Below are positions 37,961-46,258 of a stretch of DNA of 64,000 nt, piece after piece. Position 1 is the first letter of the stretch. Every line of letters begins with the position of its first letter. Below the pieces are notes generated by a model. That model saw only the letters and a program-made list of their open reading frames with translations, was not told where the DNA came from and did not search any database. Location: the NCBI RefSeq assembly GCF_900116435.1, contig NZ_FPAZ01000006.1, forward strand, positions 186,001-250,000. The letters are read 5' to 3'. Origin of the DNA: Pseudoalteromonas lipolytica (GTDB lineage Bacteria; Pseudomonadota; Gammaproteobacteria; Enterobacterales; Alteromonadaceae). The position numbers and the translations under genes were made by a program.

Positions 37961-38896
37961 TTAACCGTTGATGAAATCAACACCTTCTTGGATGTCTTTG
38001 TTAAGTGTCGCTAGCATGTCGTTCTTAGCTTGCTCTTCGAATGCACTTAACTCACCGTAAGAAAGAATTTCTTCAACACCGTTCTTACCTAAACGTACTG
38101 GGTGTGCGAAGTAAGCAGCATCACCATTTTCAACAGCAACGTATGCGTAATCTACCACGTCTTCACCTTGTAAGCCTTTCACTAAAGACATACAAAAACG
38201 AGCCGCTGCGGCACCCATTGAAAGTGTTGCTGAACCGCCACCAGCTTTAGCGTTAACAACTTCAGTACCTGCATTTTGGATACGTGGAGTAAGTGCTGCA
38301 ACTTCTTCATCAGTGAAAGTAACGCCTTCAACTTGTGAAAGAAGTGGCAGAATTGTTGTACCAGAGTGACCACCAATAACAGGGACTTTAACGTCAGTTG
38401 CGCTTAAGCCTTTAAGCTCAGCTACAAACGCTTCAGAACGGATCACGTCAAGAGTCGTAATACCGAATACACGGTTAGCATCGTAAGTACCCGCTTTTTT
38501 GAATACCTCAGCAACGATTGGCACAGTGCCATTTACTGGGTTAGTGATGATACCTACTAACGCTTTAGGGCAGTTTTTAACGATGCCTTCAGCTAATGTT
38601 TTGATGATACCTGCGTTTACGTTGAAAAGGTCCGCACGGTCCATGCCCGGCTTACGTGGCATACCCGCTGGAATAAGAACGATATCACAACCTACTAATG
38701 CAGCGTCCAAGCTGTCTGCACCAAAGCCTTCAACTTTAACGTCAGTTGGGATGTGAGAAAGATCAACCGCTACACCAGGAACAACAGGGGCAACATCGTA
38801 TAACGATAATTCAGAACCTGCAGGTAAACTTGTTTTTAATAATAAAGACAATGCTTGGCCGATACCGCCAGCTGCGCCTAAAACAGCAACTTTCAT
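37961..38896 (-). CDS. mdh: Malate dehydrogenase
   Basis: 311 residues from the ATG at 38896 ([17 protein letters not shown]), preceded by GGAG; the longer open frame upstream is untranslated promoter sequence. NAD-binding GAAGGIGQ at 7-14, substrate-binding Arg in [11 protein letters not shown], and catalytic His in [12 protein letters not shown] near 177. TCA cycle enzyme. Divergent from argR, the conserved neighbour in gammaproteobacteria. Confidence 0.97.
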   Translation of the reverse strand: MKVAVLGAAGGIGQALSLLLKTSLPAGSELSLYDVAPVVPGVAVDLSHIPTDVKVEGFGADSLDAALVGCDIVLIPAGMPRKPGMDRADLFNVNAGIIKTLAEGIVKNCPKALVGIITNPVNGTVPIVAEVFKKAGTYDANRVFGITTLDVIRSEAFVAELKGLSATDVKVPVIGGHSGTTILPLLSQVEGVTFTDEEVAALTPRIQNAGTEVVNAKAGGGSATLSMGAAAARFCMSLVKGLQGEDVVDYAYVAVENGDAAYFAHPVRLGKNGVEEILSYGELSAFEEQAKNDMLATLNKDIQEGVDFING

Positions 38897-39060
38897 TGGA
38901 ATTCTCCGTAATTTGAGGTAGGAAATATTTGTGGCCCTAAAGATAATGAAATTAGCGACTAAAAACAAATTTATCCTGCTTATTTCGCGTATAATTTCGA
39001 CCATAGTTGTAAACTTAGCTGTAACGTGACGGTATTTGGACGACAAATGCAAACAAATAC

Positions 39061-39095
39061 TGCATAACTATGCAGAATTGTGTAGAATTACTTCA
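39061..39095. promoter_or_regulatory. argR: Putative ArgR operator upstream of argR
   Basis: A palindromic TGCATAACTATGCA (39061-39074) is followed about one helical turn-pair later by a weaker half-matching TGTAGAATTACTTC (39081-39094). Tandem ARG boxes about 21 bp apart are usual for autoregulated argR. The match to the enterobacterial consensus is partial. Confidence 0.5.
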
Positions 39096-39122
39096 TATTT
39101 GATGAATAAAAGAAACGACAAC

Positions 39123-39590
39123 ATGCAACCACAAGACAAACAAGAAGCACTGATCAAAGCGTTTAAATCGTTATTAAAAGAAGAAAACTTTGGCTCACAA
39201 GGTGAGATTGTCGAAGCATTAAAAGACCAAGGCTTTGATAATATTAGCCAAAGTAAAGTCTCACGCATGTTGAGTAAATTTGGTGCTGTACGCACACGCA
39301 ATGCAAAACAAGAGATGGTGTATTGTTTACCTGCCGAAATGGGTGTGCCAACCGCAAAGAGCCCTCTTCGTCAGCTTGTTATCGACATCATGCACAACGA
39401 AATGATGATTATTATTCGTACCAGCCCAGGGGCTGCACAGTTGATTGCCCGATTACTGGATTCATTAGGTAAGGCAGACGGTGTACTGGGTACAATTGCA
39501 GGCGACGACACTATTTTTATCGCCCCTGCAAAAATTTCTGAAATCGATGTCACGCTAGACCGCGTTAGAACATTATTCGATACAGTTTAA
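39123..39590 (+). CDS. argR: Arginine repressor ArgR
   Basis: 155 residues from the ATG at 39123 ([21 protein letters not shown]); E. coli ArgR has 156. N-terminal winged helix ([31 protein letters not shown]) and C-terminal hexamer/arginine-binding domain with [12 protein letters not shown] and [10 protein letters not shown]. It represses arginine biosynthesis genes with arginine as co-repressor. Another in-frame ATG lies at 39102; the later one fits the family length. Confidence 0.95.
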   Translation: MQPQDKQEALIKAFKSLLKEENFGSQGEIVEALKDQGFDNISQSKVSRMLSKFGAVRTRNAKQEMVYCLPAEMGVPTAKSPLRQLVIDIMHNEMMIIIRTSPGAAQLIARLLDSLGKADGVLGTIAGDDTIFIAPAKISEIDVTLDRVRTLFDTV

Positions 39591-39592
39591 CG

Positions 39593-40492
39593 TTAAAGCT
39601 GCTTCAAAAAGTTTACTGACGGGGCGAAAAATGCAGACCCCATGTCGGCTTGTGTAAAATCGAGCCAATGGTCATAACATTCGCCCTGCCCTAATCGGCT
39701 TTTGAGTACCTGTTCAAACGCATCACCTTGCGCTGCACACGACACCATTAAAATGCCCTGTTTATGAACGTCACCAAACGGCATGCTTTGATTGAGTATG
39801 AGAGGCTGACCCTTTTCATCTTTTAATTCATTTCGTACTGCATGACTCGTTTCAACAGCTGGCATTATTAACGTGTTATCAAGACGTGTACGCCCCATGA
39901 TTTGCTCTTGCTCAGATAACGACAAATGTTGCCACACGCTTAGGTCATGCACAAAACGCTGCACATGAATATAACTTCCCTGATCTTCAAAATGACCCGG
40001 CTTATCAATCAGTGCGGTGCTTCGCTTTTGTCGCCCATGCGGAGTGTCTCCCGCATAAATAAAGCCATTAAAATCACGGCCATCTAAAAAGCGAAAGTTA
40101 CGAACTTGTTCCACCAACTCAACATCAGGTGTAAATAATTTAATGATTTGTAGAGCAAAAAGGTGATTTACATCTTCACGATCAGAGCGAATTTGCACAA
40201 ACAAATCGAATGGCTGCGCACTCATGACGTGCTCACTGTGCGTCACATTTGGAAAGCTTTGTAATTGGCTTGGAATAAACTCTGGCAGTATATGCGGCCA
40301 GTACTGCGCACCAAGCGCAACCACACATGACAACATGGCTTCAGAGAATTGGTCTGCAAACTCGTCTTGAATGACGCTTACGCGTTTAAGTTTTTTGCGT
40401 AATGACTCATCGTGACCATCATAAACATTAAAAAACAGGTGCAAACCGTGTAAGTTTGCTTCAGCACAAATCCCAGATTGCGCTTGCGCCAT
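39593..40492 (-). CDS. DyP-type peroxidase family protein with altered distal heme pocket
   Basis: 299 residues aligning along their length with YfeX-like DyP proteins: FRFLDGRDFNGFIYAGDTPHG, ETSHAVRNEL and NQSMPFGDVHKQGILMVSCA. The proximal heme-ligand His is kept in SHAVRN. Two residues that define the peroxidase site are not: the family GxxDG (usually GFVDGTENP) reads GFIYAGDTP, so the catalytic Asp is lost, and the Arg before QSMPFG is Asn. Heme binding is likely, normal peroxidase activity is doubtful. It converges with argR (3-bp gap) and precedes fbpC on the same strand. Confidence 0.82.
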   Translation of the reverse strand: MAQAQSGICAEANLHGLHLFFNVYDGHDESLRKKLKRVSVIQDEFADQFSEAMLSCVVALGAQYWPHILPEFIPSQLQSFPNVTHSEHVMSAQPFDLFVQIRSDREDVNHLFALQIIKLFTPDVELVEQVRNFRFLDGRDFNGFIYAGDTPHGRQKRSTALIDKPGHFEDQGSYIHVQRFVHDLSVWQHLSLSEQEQIMGRTRLDNTLIMPAVETSHAVRNELKDEKGQPLILNQSMPFGDVHKQGILMVSCAAQGDAFEQVLKSRLGQGECYDHWLDFTQADMGSAFFAPSVNFLKQL

Positions 40493-40556
40493 AATGAATC
40501 CTTAGCTACTCGTTATCAAACATACAGACAAGGAATTCAGGATTATAACGTTCTGT

Positions 40557-41600
40557 TTAATCTTCGAAAAAATTGACCGTATGTGGCATTATTTTTATTT
40601 TTACTGGTTGCTCGACCGCTAGTACACGATCATTTTCGGCAGCAACTTCTAGCTCCTGCCCAGCAATACGTACCTTATACACATAACGCGTACCGATAAA
40701 ACGTCTGTTGAGTATGGCTTGACTACTTACATCGCCGTGCTCTGCCTCACATAACTTAATATGATGAGGTCGTACATACACCACACCGTGTTGACCTTGA
40801 TGCTTGCTTTCGGTTAGCGAATGTATGACACCATACGTCGTTTCATATTCAGTTGGCGTTAAGACTTTTGCCGTTAAGTATATGCCCGTACCAAGAAACT
40901 CTGCAACCTCCTTTGAGTTAGGTTGGCTAAATAACTGCTCGGGAGTGCCTTGTTGCGCTATTTTTCCACCGTGCATCACCGCAAGCGTATCAGCAAAGGC
41001 AAACGCTTCTTCTTTTGAGTGCGTCACAAAAACAGCGGAAACTTGTTGGTCTTTTATAATCCGGCGAATATCAGCAATTAGTTCAAAACGCACTTGGGTA
41101 TCAATGTTCGAAAATGGCTCATCAAGTAGTAATAAACTGGGTTTATATGCCAAAGCTCTCGCTATTGCGACACGTTGTTGCTGCCCACCGGAGAGTTGAT
41201 GTGGATATCGTTTTGCACAGCCATCTAGTTTAACCAACCTGAGCATTTCACTCACGCGCTCACGTTTTTGTGCTTTACTCATATTGCTCAAACCAAAGGC
41301 AATGTTATCGCTTACTGTTAGATGCGGAAACAAAGCGTAATCTTGAAACATCATGCCGATATTTCGTTTTTCTGGCGCAATAAAGTGATGATTGTCATTG
41401 ACCACCTGTGAGTCGATACTCATGTATCCTTGCGATGGCTGTAAAATACCTGCAATTGCTTTTAACGTGGTGGTTTTACCACACCCACTGGCGCCTAATA
41501 AACAGACTATTTCGTCTTGCTTCACATTTAGAGTAAGCTCACTCAATACCTTAGTGCCATTATATTGGTAGGCTAAGTCTTTAATTATCAAATGACTCAT
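40557..41600 (-). CDS. fbpC: Ferric iron ABC transporter ATPase FbpC
   Basis: 347 residues. Walker A LGASGCGKTT near 35-44, Q-loop in MMFQDYALFPHL, signature LSGGQQQRVAIARALA, Walker B LLLLDEPFSNID and a C-terminal TOBE-type regulatory domain (VYVRPHHIKL). Drives Fe(III) import with FbpA and FbpB. Overlaps fbpB by 4 bp. The FbpC/AfuC assignment over other CUT1-like importers rests on the FbpA neighbour. Confidence 0.93.
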   Translation of the reverse strand: MSHLIIKDLAYQYNGTKVLSELTLNVKQDEIVCLLGASGCGKTTTLKAIAGILQPSQGYMSIDSQVVNDNHHFIAPEKRNIGMMFQDYALFPHLTVSDNIAFGLSNMSKAQKRERVSEMLRLVKLDGCAKRYPHQLSGGQQQRVAIARALAYKPSLLLLDEPFSNIDTQVRFELIADIRRIIKDQQVSAVFVTHSKEEAFAFADTLAVMHGGKIAQQGTPEQLFSQPNSKEVAEFLGTGIYLTAKVLTPTEYETTYGVIHSLTESKHQGQHGVVYVRPHHIKLCEAEHGDVSSQAILNRRFIGTRYVYKVRIAGQELEVAAENDRVLAVEQPVKIKIMPHTVNFFED

Positions 41601-43231
41601 GAGTGATTGTGCTCCATCGAACGATTAACGAAATACAAAGGAATTAGTCCTACTAAAACAATAAACAAGGCCGAAATAGACGCTAACTCTAATTGTTCAT
41701 CACTGACATACTGAAAAACATGCGTGGCCAAAGTTTCAAAGTTAAATGGACGCAAGAGCAATGCGGCGGGTAGCTCTTTCATACATTCAATAAATACTAA
41801 TAATCCTGCGGTTAATATACCGCGTTTTAGCAAGGGTAAATGAACTTTATACAGGGTTGTAAAAGGCCCTTTGCCCATTGATTGACTCGCCATATCGAGT
41901 GAGGGGCTGATACGTAAGAAACTACTTTCAAGCGCCCCATGCGCAATTGCATAGAAACGCACTATATAAGCAAAAACCATCGCAAATAGAGTACCACTTA
42001 ATACTAGGCCTAACGAAAAACCGTGCGGCTCTAACCATGCATTCAGTAAGTCATCAAGCTGCGTTAAAGGCAGTAAAACGGCGATAGCAAGCACCGTGCC
42101 TGGTAGTGCGTACCCTGTACTCGCTAGACGTCCAGGAATAAGGGGGTAACGGTCTTTACTTATGCGTTGATAAAACAGCACACATAAGCTCAGTATAATA
42201 GTCGCCAGACTCACGACGACAGCAACCTTGAGGCTTTGCCATGCATAATTAAAAAATGCACCATTCCACGCATCTTCCGCATACACAATAGCGTACTTCA
42301 CAAGCACTGCCACGGGTAATAAAAACGCCAGCACCAAAGTAAGGCTACAGGCTATTGTTGCCCCCCAGGCTGCGCTGCCTTTTAAGCTGTATAACGTCGC
42401 ACTATTAACACTTGATTGGCGCTCATACACGGCTTGGTTTCTTCGGCTGTAGCGCTCAAGCATCAGGGTTAAGAATAAAATGAGCAGCATAATACCAGAA
42501 ATTTTTGCAGCCGCAGTGAGAGAGTAATACCCCAACCAGGTATCGTAAACGGCGGTCGTCAATGTACTCACAGCAAAATAGTTCACTGTTGCAAAGTCAG
42601 CCATCGCCTCCATGCTAATTAAGGTAATACCCGCCACAATAGCGCCGCGGCCAAGTGGCAAGCTTACACGTAAGAAGCTTTGCAAAGGTGACAGCCCCAT
42701 TAACTGGCTGGCTTGCACAAGTTTAAATGATTGCTCTCTCAGTGCTGTTTTGAAAATTAAATACAAGTAGGGATACAACACAAGGGCAATCATCACTATT
42801 GCTCCTGTTAAGGTACGAATATCGAAAAACCAATAGTCATCCGGCGATTGCCAACCAAACCAATCACGTAGCGCAATTTGTACGGGACCTGCATAATCGA
42901 GTAAGTCCGTGTAAACATAAGCAATTAAGTAGGTCGGCATGGCAAGTGGCAGCATGAGCGCCCACTCAAATTGCTTTCGCCCCGGAAACTCACAATACGC
43001 AGTCAACCACGCTAATGGCAGCGCGATGAGGCAACTTAAAAGCCCGACTCCAGCAATCAAGAATAGAGTATTGCGGGTGTAATCCCACAACACAGTATCA
43101 AACAAGTGCTGAAACACATCAGAGCCTCCTTGCAGAGACTCCACTAATAAAAAGCCAAGAGGTGTTACAAGCAATAACCCGATAAACCAAGCTATTAACT
43201 GCCAGCGAGACAACGAAAACTTCACATGCAT
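41597..43231 (-). CDS. fbpB: Ferric iron ABC transporter fused permease FbpB
   Basis: 544 residues with about 12 membrane helices in two homologous halves, each with an EAA-type loop (SLPLGRGAIVAGITL and HLPLLKRGILTAGLL), as in FbpB/SfuB. The single-chain double permease is standard for this family. Overlaps fbpC by 4 bp; a hairpin lies between it and fbpA. Confidence 0.94.
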   Translation of the reverse strand: MHVKFSLSRWQLIAWFIGLLLVTPLGFLLVESLQGGSDVFQHLFDTVLWDYTRNTLFLIAGVGLLSCLIALPLAWLTAYCEFPGRKQFEWALMLPLAMPTYLIAYVYTDLLDYAGPVQIALRDWFGWQSPDDYWFFDIRTLTGAIVMIALVLYPYLYLIFKTALREQSFKLVQASQLMGLSPLQSFLRVSLPLGRGAIVAGITLISMEAMADFATVNYFAVSTLTTAVYDTWLGYYSLTAAAKISGIMLLILFLTLMLERYSRRNQAVYERQSSVNSATLYSLKGSAAWGATIACSLTLVLAFLLPVAVLVKYAIVYAEDAWNGAFFNYAWQSLKVAVVVSLATIILSLCVLFYQRISKDRYPLIPGRLASTGYALPGTVLAIAVLLPLTQLDDLLNAWLEPHGFSLGLVLSGTLFAMVFAYIVRFYAIAHGALESSFLRISPSLDMASQSMGKGPFTTLYKVHLPLLKRGILTAGLLVFIECMKELPAALLLRPFNFETLATHVFQYVSDEQLELASISALFIVLVGLIPLYFVNRSMEHNHS

Positions 43232-43274
43232 ACGAGGCTGTTATTCCTTCATTAATAACAGGGCGATATAAAAC

Positions 43275-43310
43275 AAAAGCTGTTTAAGCAATGCCGCTTA
43301 AACAGCTTTT
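43275..43310 (-). terminator. Terminator or attenuator between fbpA and fbpB
   Basis: Perfect 15-bp stem AAAAGCTGTTTAAGC with its partner and a 6-nt loop, T-rich on the minus strand. It would lower fbpBC expression relative to the abundant binding protein FbpA. Confidence 0.8.
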
Positions 43311-43343
43311 TCAAATTTTTAAGCTGGAATAACGCTTTGTGCG

Positions 43344-44348
43344 TTATAAATCAAACTTCACTTCATCAATTAGCTTAAGTGCCACAGGGCGATATTTGCT
43401 AATTTCATCAAGCGACAAAGTATCTTCTTTAAATTTGCCCCATGATGCCACCATATCAGATAAAGCAACCCCTTGTTTTACTGGGTACTCCATATTGACT
43501 GAGGCATACATATTTTGCGCTTTATTGTCGGTCATATACTCAATCAGTTTCAAGGCATTTTCAGGGTTTTTGGCATATTTCGTCATCACCACCCCCGATA
43601 CATTAATATGTGAGCCTCGGTTTGTTTGATTAGGGAAGTTAATATGCACCGCTTCAGCCCATGACTTTTGCTGCTCATCCTGCAACATTTTACCAAAGTA
43701 ATAACTATTACCTAAGGCAATATCACACAGCCCTTCTTTTACCGCTTTAACTTGTGCACGGTCGTTACCTTGTGGTTTACGAGCTAAATTTGATTTTACG
43801 CCTTCAAGCCATTCTTTTGTTTTTACTTCACCGTGATGCGCCACCATAGACGCTACTAGGCCTAAGTTATAAGGGTGCTTACCAGGGCGCGTACATAATT
43901 TCCCTTTGTATTTTGGATCGGCTAAGTCTTCATAACTCAGTGTGGGTAACGCGCCAACTCGCTCTTTTGCTGAGTAGACATTGCGCACTCGTTTAGTAAG
44001 TGCAATCCACTGCCCTTGTTCATCACGAAAAGTACTGGGGACATTTGCATTAACAATATCACTGTTAATTGATTGCGTTAAACCAAGCTCTTCTAACTGT
44101 ACAAGCGCACTAAAATTTGACGTCAAAACGAGATCAGCCTTGCTATGCTTACCTTCGCGCTTTACGCGTTCAATCAGGCCCTTTTTAGCAAAAACAACAT
44201 TGGTTTTTATGCCCGTTTGCTGAGTGAAATCATCTAAAATTGGTTGAATTAAAAAAGGTTGTCGGAATGAATATATATTAACGACATCCGCTGAAAGTGC
44301 AGGTGTGCTTAGTAAAGCCGTGAATAAGACTAACGCTGTTTTTTTCAT
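43344..44348 (-). CDS. fbpA: Ferric iron-binding periplasmic protein FbpA
   Basis: 334 residues: signal peptide ending PALSA (residue 19), then DVVNIYSFRQPFLIQPILDDF, the family opening. The iron-binding Tyr-Tyr pair is present in ALGNSYYFGKML. It delivers Fe(III) to FbpBC. First gene of the fbpABC operon, with a Fur-box-like site just upstream. Confidence 0.95.
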   Translation of the reverse strand: MKKTALVLFTALLSTPALSADVVNIYSFRQPFLIQPILDDFTQQTGIKTNVVFAKKGLIERVKREGKHSKADLVLTSNFSALVQLEELGLTQSINSDIVNANVPSTFRDEQGQWIALTKRVRNVYSAKERVGALPTLSYEDLADPKYKGKLCTRPGKHPYNLGLVASMVAHHGEVKTKEWLEGVKSNLARKPQGNDRAQVKAVKEGLCDIALGNSYYFGKMLQDEQQKSWAEAVHINFPNQTNRGSHINVSGVVMTKYAKNPENALKLIEYMTDNKAQNMYASVNMEYPVKQGVALSDMVASWGKFKEDTLSLDEISKYRPVALKLIDEVKFDL

Positions 44349-44363
44349 TATTTAACACCTAAA

Positions 44364-44378
44364 TAAAAACAATTCTCA
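44364..44378 (-). promoter_or_regulatory. Putative Fur box upstream of fbpA
   Basis: On the minus strand TGAGAATTGTTTTTA matches the 7-1-7 Fur core TGATAATnATTATCA at 11 of 14 informative positions. It lies 16 bp before the fbpA start, a normal place for iron-dependent repression of fbpABC. Confidence 0.55.
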
Positions 44379-44461
44379 AAATATTTTACCTACACTTAAG
44401 GCAAAGTGCACCTGTTAATAGTCATAAAACAATCATGTTAGCTGCCATTTAGGAAGTTACT

Positions 44462-44479
44462 TGTGAGAGATATCTTACC
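44462..44479. promoter_or_regulatory. GacA/UvrY-type upstream activating palindrome
   Basis: TGTGAG-AGATAT-CTTACC differs from the GacA/UvrY consensus TGTAAG-N6-CTTACA at two positions. It lies about 175 bp upstream of the likely csrB start site, a distance seen for csrB and rsm genes in related bacteria. Confidence 0.6.
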
Positions 44480-44625
44480 TACATGGCAGCTATTGAGTAA
44501 AAGCAGACAGCAAAAACCACATAAAAACCCATAACAAACTGAAAATAAACAATTTAATTAAAATGACAATAAAATGACCGCTATTTTAAGCACGATTTTG
44601 ACCTACTCGCGCTTGGCAATTTCTC

Positions 44626-44631
44626 TATAAT
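44626..44631 (+). promoter_or_regulatory. -10 box for the CsrB-like RNA
   Basis: A perfect TATAAT precedes the GGA-rich stretch by about 35 bp. A TTGACC lies 22 bp upstream of it, which is too far for a normal -35, so the promoter may depend on an activator. Confidence 0.5.
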
Positions 44632-44637
44632 TAACTT

Positions 44638-45116
44638 ATCAGCTAAGCATGAAGCTTTATGAGTAGATGGATAGGGAAGCATTACTCATATCAAACCTCG
44701 GATAAGGTTCATTAGGATAGTAAGGATATTAGGACAGGCTCAGGAAGAGTAACGCAAGGGAATGACAGCTTATGGACAGCATCAGGATGATGTGAAATGG
44801 AATAACAACAGGGTGTTGTTATACAGGAGTTCAAAAAATGGAATAAAGGACAGGTCGTAAGGACAACGCAAGGGAATTGCTAATAAAGGGATAGCATCAC
44901 GATGATGCGTAATGGAAAGGTAAAGTATTTACCAGCACGGATGTAAAGGAATGGACAGGATATAGACCCGGAGAGTCTTTATTACACAGAACAACTAAGT
45001 ACAGTGTAATGGCATGGATTTGCAAAGTTTATGGAGTTGATTAGATTCAATTGCAGGATGCAGAAAATTAAGAAGATTCCGCAAGCGCGACTAGAGATAG
45101 TTCGCGCTTTTCTTTT
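44638..45116 (+). ncRNA. csrB: CsrB-family CsrA-sequestering small RNA
   Basis: About 480 nt with no credible open frame. I count about 26 GGA trinucleotides between 44669 and 45058, roughly four times chance. Several sit in hairpin loops: CATCA-GGA-TGATG (44780-44792) and TGCA-GGA-TGCA (45052-45062), with related hairpins AACAACA-GGG-TGTTGTT (44804-44820) and GCATCA-CGA-TGATGC (44894-44908). CsrB/RsmZ RNAs bind many CsrA dimers through such loops and relieve CsrA repression. A TATAAT lies just upstream, a GacA-type palindrome further upstream and a strong terminator at the end. The 5' end is estimated, not seen. Confidence 0.85.
45083..45116 (+). terminator. Terminator of the CsrB-like RNA
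   Basis: Stem AAGCGCGA / TCGCGCTT with extra pairing CT/AG inside, followed by TTTTCTTTT. Confidence 0.88.
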
Positions 45117-45227
45117 GCATACTACCTACCCGCAATAATACTCAATCATTTTAAAGGATTAAAAGCTGACGTAAACAACGTAAAAAGTTTCTCATTTAAT
45201 AAAACCTAATCACAAAACTGATACCTT

Positions 45228-45300
45228 GTTACCAACGCGCTTTTTTACCTCTGACTTTTATTGCCTCAAAATAGAGCGCTCAATAAATCAAATTGATACA
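45228..45300 (-). repeat. Diverged partial copy of the 33-kb MITE-like repeat
   Basis: On the minus strand the segment contains TCTATTTTGAGGCAATAAAA and CGCGTTGGTAACAAG, both found in the left half of the 33.1-33.4 kb repeats, here separated by an extra 16 bp. It lies between the csrB terminator and tapT. Confidence 0.6.
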
Positions 45301-45304
45301 AGAA

Positions 45305-45994
45305 TTACTCTGGGCGACCTTTGTTTCTTTTACCAAGCAAATAGGCATCTCTAAAGTTAATAAAGTGCTCTTCTAGCCTGTTGGTTGCTTCTTCTTCACC
45401 GGCAAGTGCCAAAACCATAATAGCGACTTCAGCCGTTCCTAGCTGGTGTTCATGGGGAGCGACACGTAAACGATAATCAGACAACTTTTCAGGCGTGATA
45501 GACAGCACGGGGAAGTGATCTAAGTAGGGACTTTTACGGATCATCTTTTTAGCTTCACGCCAAGTGCCATCTAAAAAGATAAAAAGCGGACGCTTGCCTT
45601 GTTCAGGTATCACCTCGGTAATCACACGGTTTTCGTCCTCAACATCACTGGCAGGAAAAATAACCATCGGCTGATACTGAGAATCGGCCAATAAACTTAG
45701 AAGCGCGGCATCAGGGTTTGTTCGATCCCATTTAAATGCGTGGTTATCGGGAATGATTTCGGCAATTAAGCGCCCTGTATTAGAGGGTTTAAAACTCTCG
45801 TTATGATACATCAATAGGCATACAGCGGCTTCACATTCAGCCTGTTGAACACCTTCACAAATGCAGTAGTGTTCTGCTAATAAGCACCGTTCGCAGCGTG
45901 TGAGTTTTGCTCCTCGGGCTTTAAATTCTCGGCGAGATTCGCCCAATTGTTTAGCACGAAGTACCAAGACGGAGTTATTTGAGATAGTAGCCAC
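45305..45994 (-). CDS. tapT: DTW-domain tRNA-uridine aminocarboxypropyltransferase (TapT-like)
   Basis: 229 residues with an N-terminal Cys cluster (CERCLLAEHYCIC) and the family motif in FLDGTWREAKKMIRKSP, plus RVAPHEHQLGTAEVAIM. DTW proteins such as E. coli TapT (YfiP) transfer a 3-amino-3-carboxypropyl group from SAM to U47 of tRNA. Stands alone after the csrB locus. Assignment to TapT rather than another DTW subgroup (TuaA-like) is by overall resemblance. Confidence 0.88.
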   Translation of the reverse strand: MATISNNSVLVLRAKQLGESRREFKARGAKLTRCERCLLAEHYCICEGVQQAECEAAVCLLMYHNESFKPSNTGRLIAEIIPDNHAFKWDRTNPDAALLSLLADSQYQPMVIFPASDVEDENRVITEVIPEQGKRPLFIFLDGTWREAKKMIRKSPYLDHFPVLSITPEKLSDYRLRVAPHEHQLGTAEVAIMVLALAGEEEATNRLEEHFINFRDAYLLGKRNKGRPE

Positions 45995-46060
45995 TGTGTT
46001 TACCAGAAAATTGAACGGCGCGTATTGTAGCTAAAAATAGCAGGAATAGAAATCAATGCG

Positions 46061-46109
46061 AGTGGTTAGTGGTTAGTGGTTAGTGGTTAGTGGTTAGTGG
46101 TTAGTGGTT
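46061..46109. repeat. Heptanucleotide tandem repeat, 7 copies
   Basis: Seven perfect copies of AGTGGTT in the gap between tapT and lpdA. Not a multiple of three in a coding region, so no protein effect. About 50 bp downstream is a looser run of CTAATTCTAA-type units (46160-46205). Confidence 0.95.
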
Positions 46110-46210
46110 AGAAAAAATGAACCATTAACTTTAAGTAAGCTTTTTTATGTGTGTGATCTGACGTCTAATTTCTAACCTCTAAATTCTAATTCCTAATCCC
46201 TAGAAATAAC

Positions 46211-46237
46211 AAAAAACCCAGCCGGAGCTGGGTTTTT
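46211..46237 (-). terminator. Terminator of lpdA
   Basis: Stem AAAAACCCAGC / GCTGGGTTTTT with a 4-nt loop, T-run on the minus strand, 22 bp after the lpdA stop. Confidence 0.9.
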
Positions 46238-46258
46238 AAAACGATTAGTCAAAAGAAC

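Noticed and set aside
44640..45120. Possible small protein genes in the GGA-rich stretch
   Set aside because: Stops are frequent in all frames and the GGA/hairpin pattern explains the sequence better as RNA.
46061..46109. Possible CRISPR-like array
   Set aside because: Units are 7 bp with no spacers; it is a simple tandem repeat.
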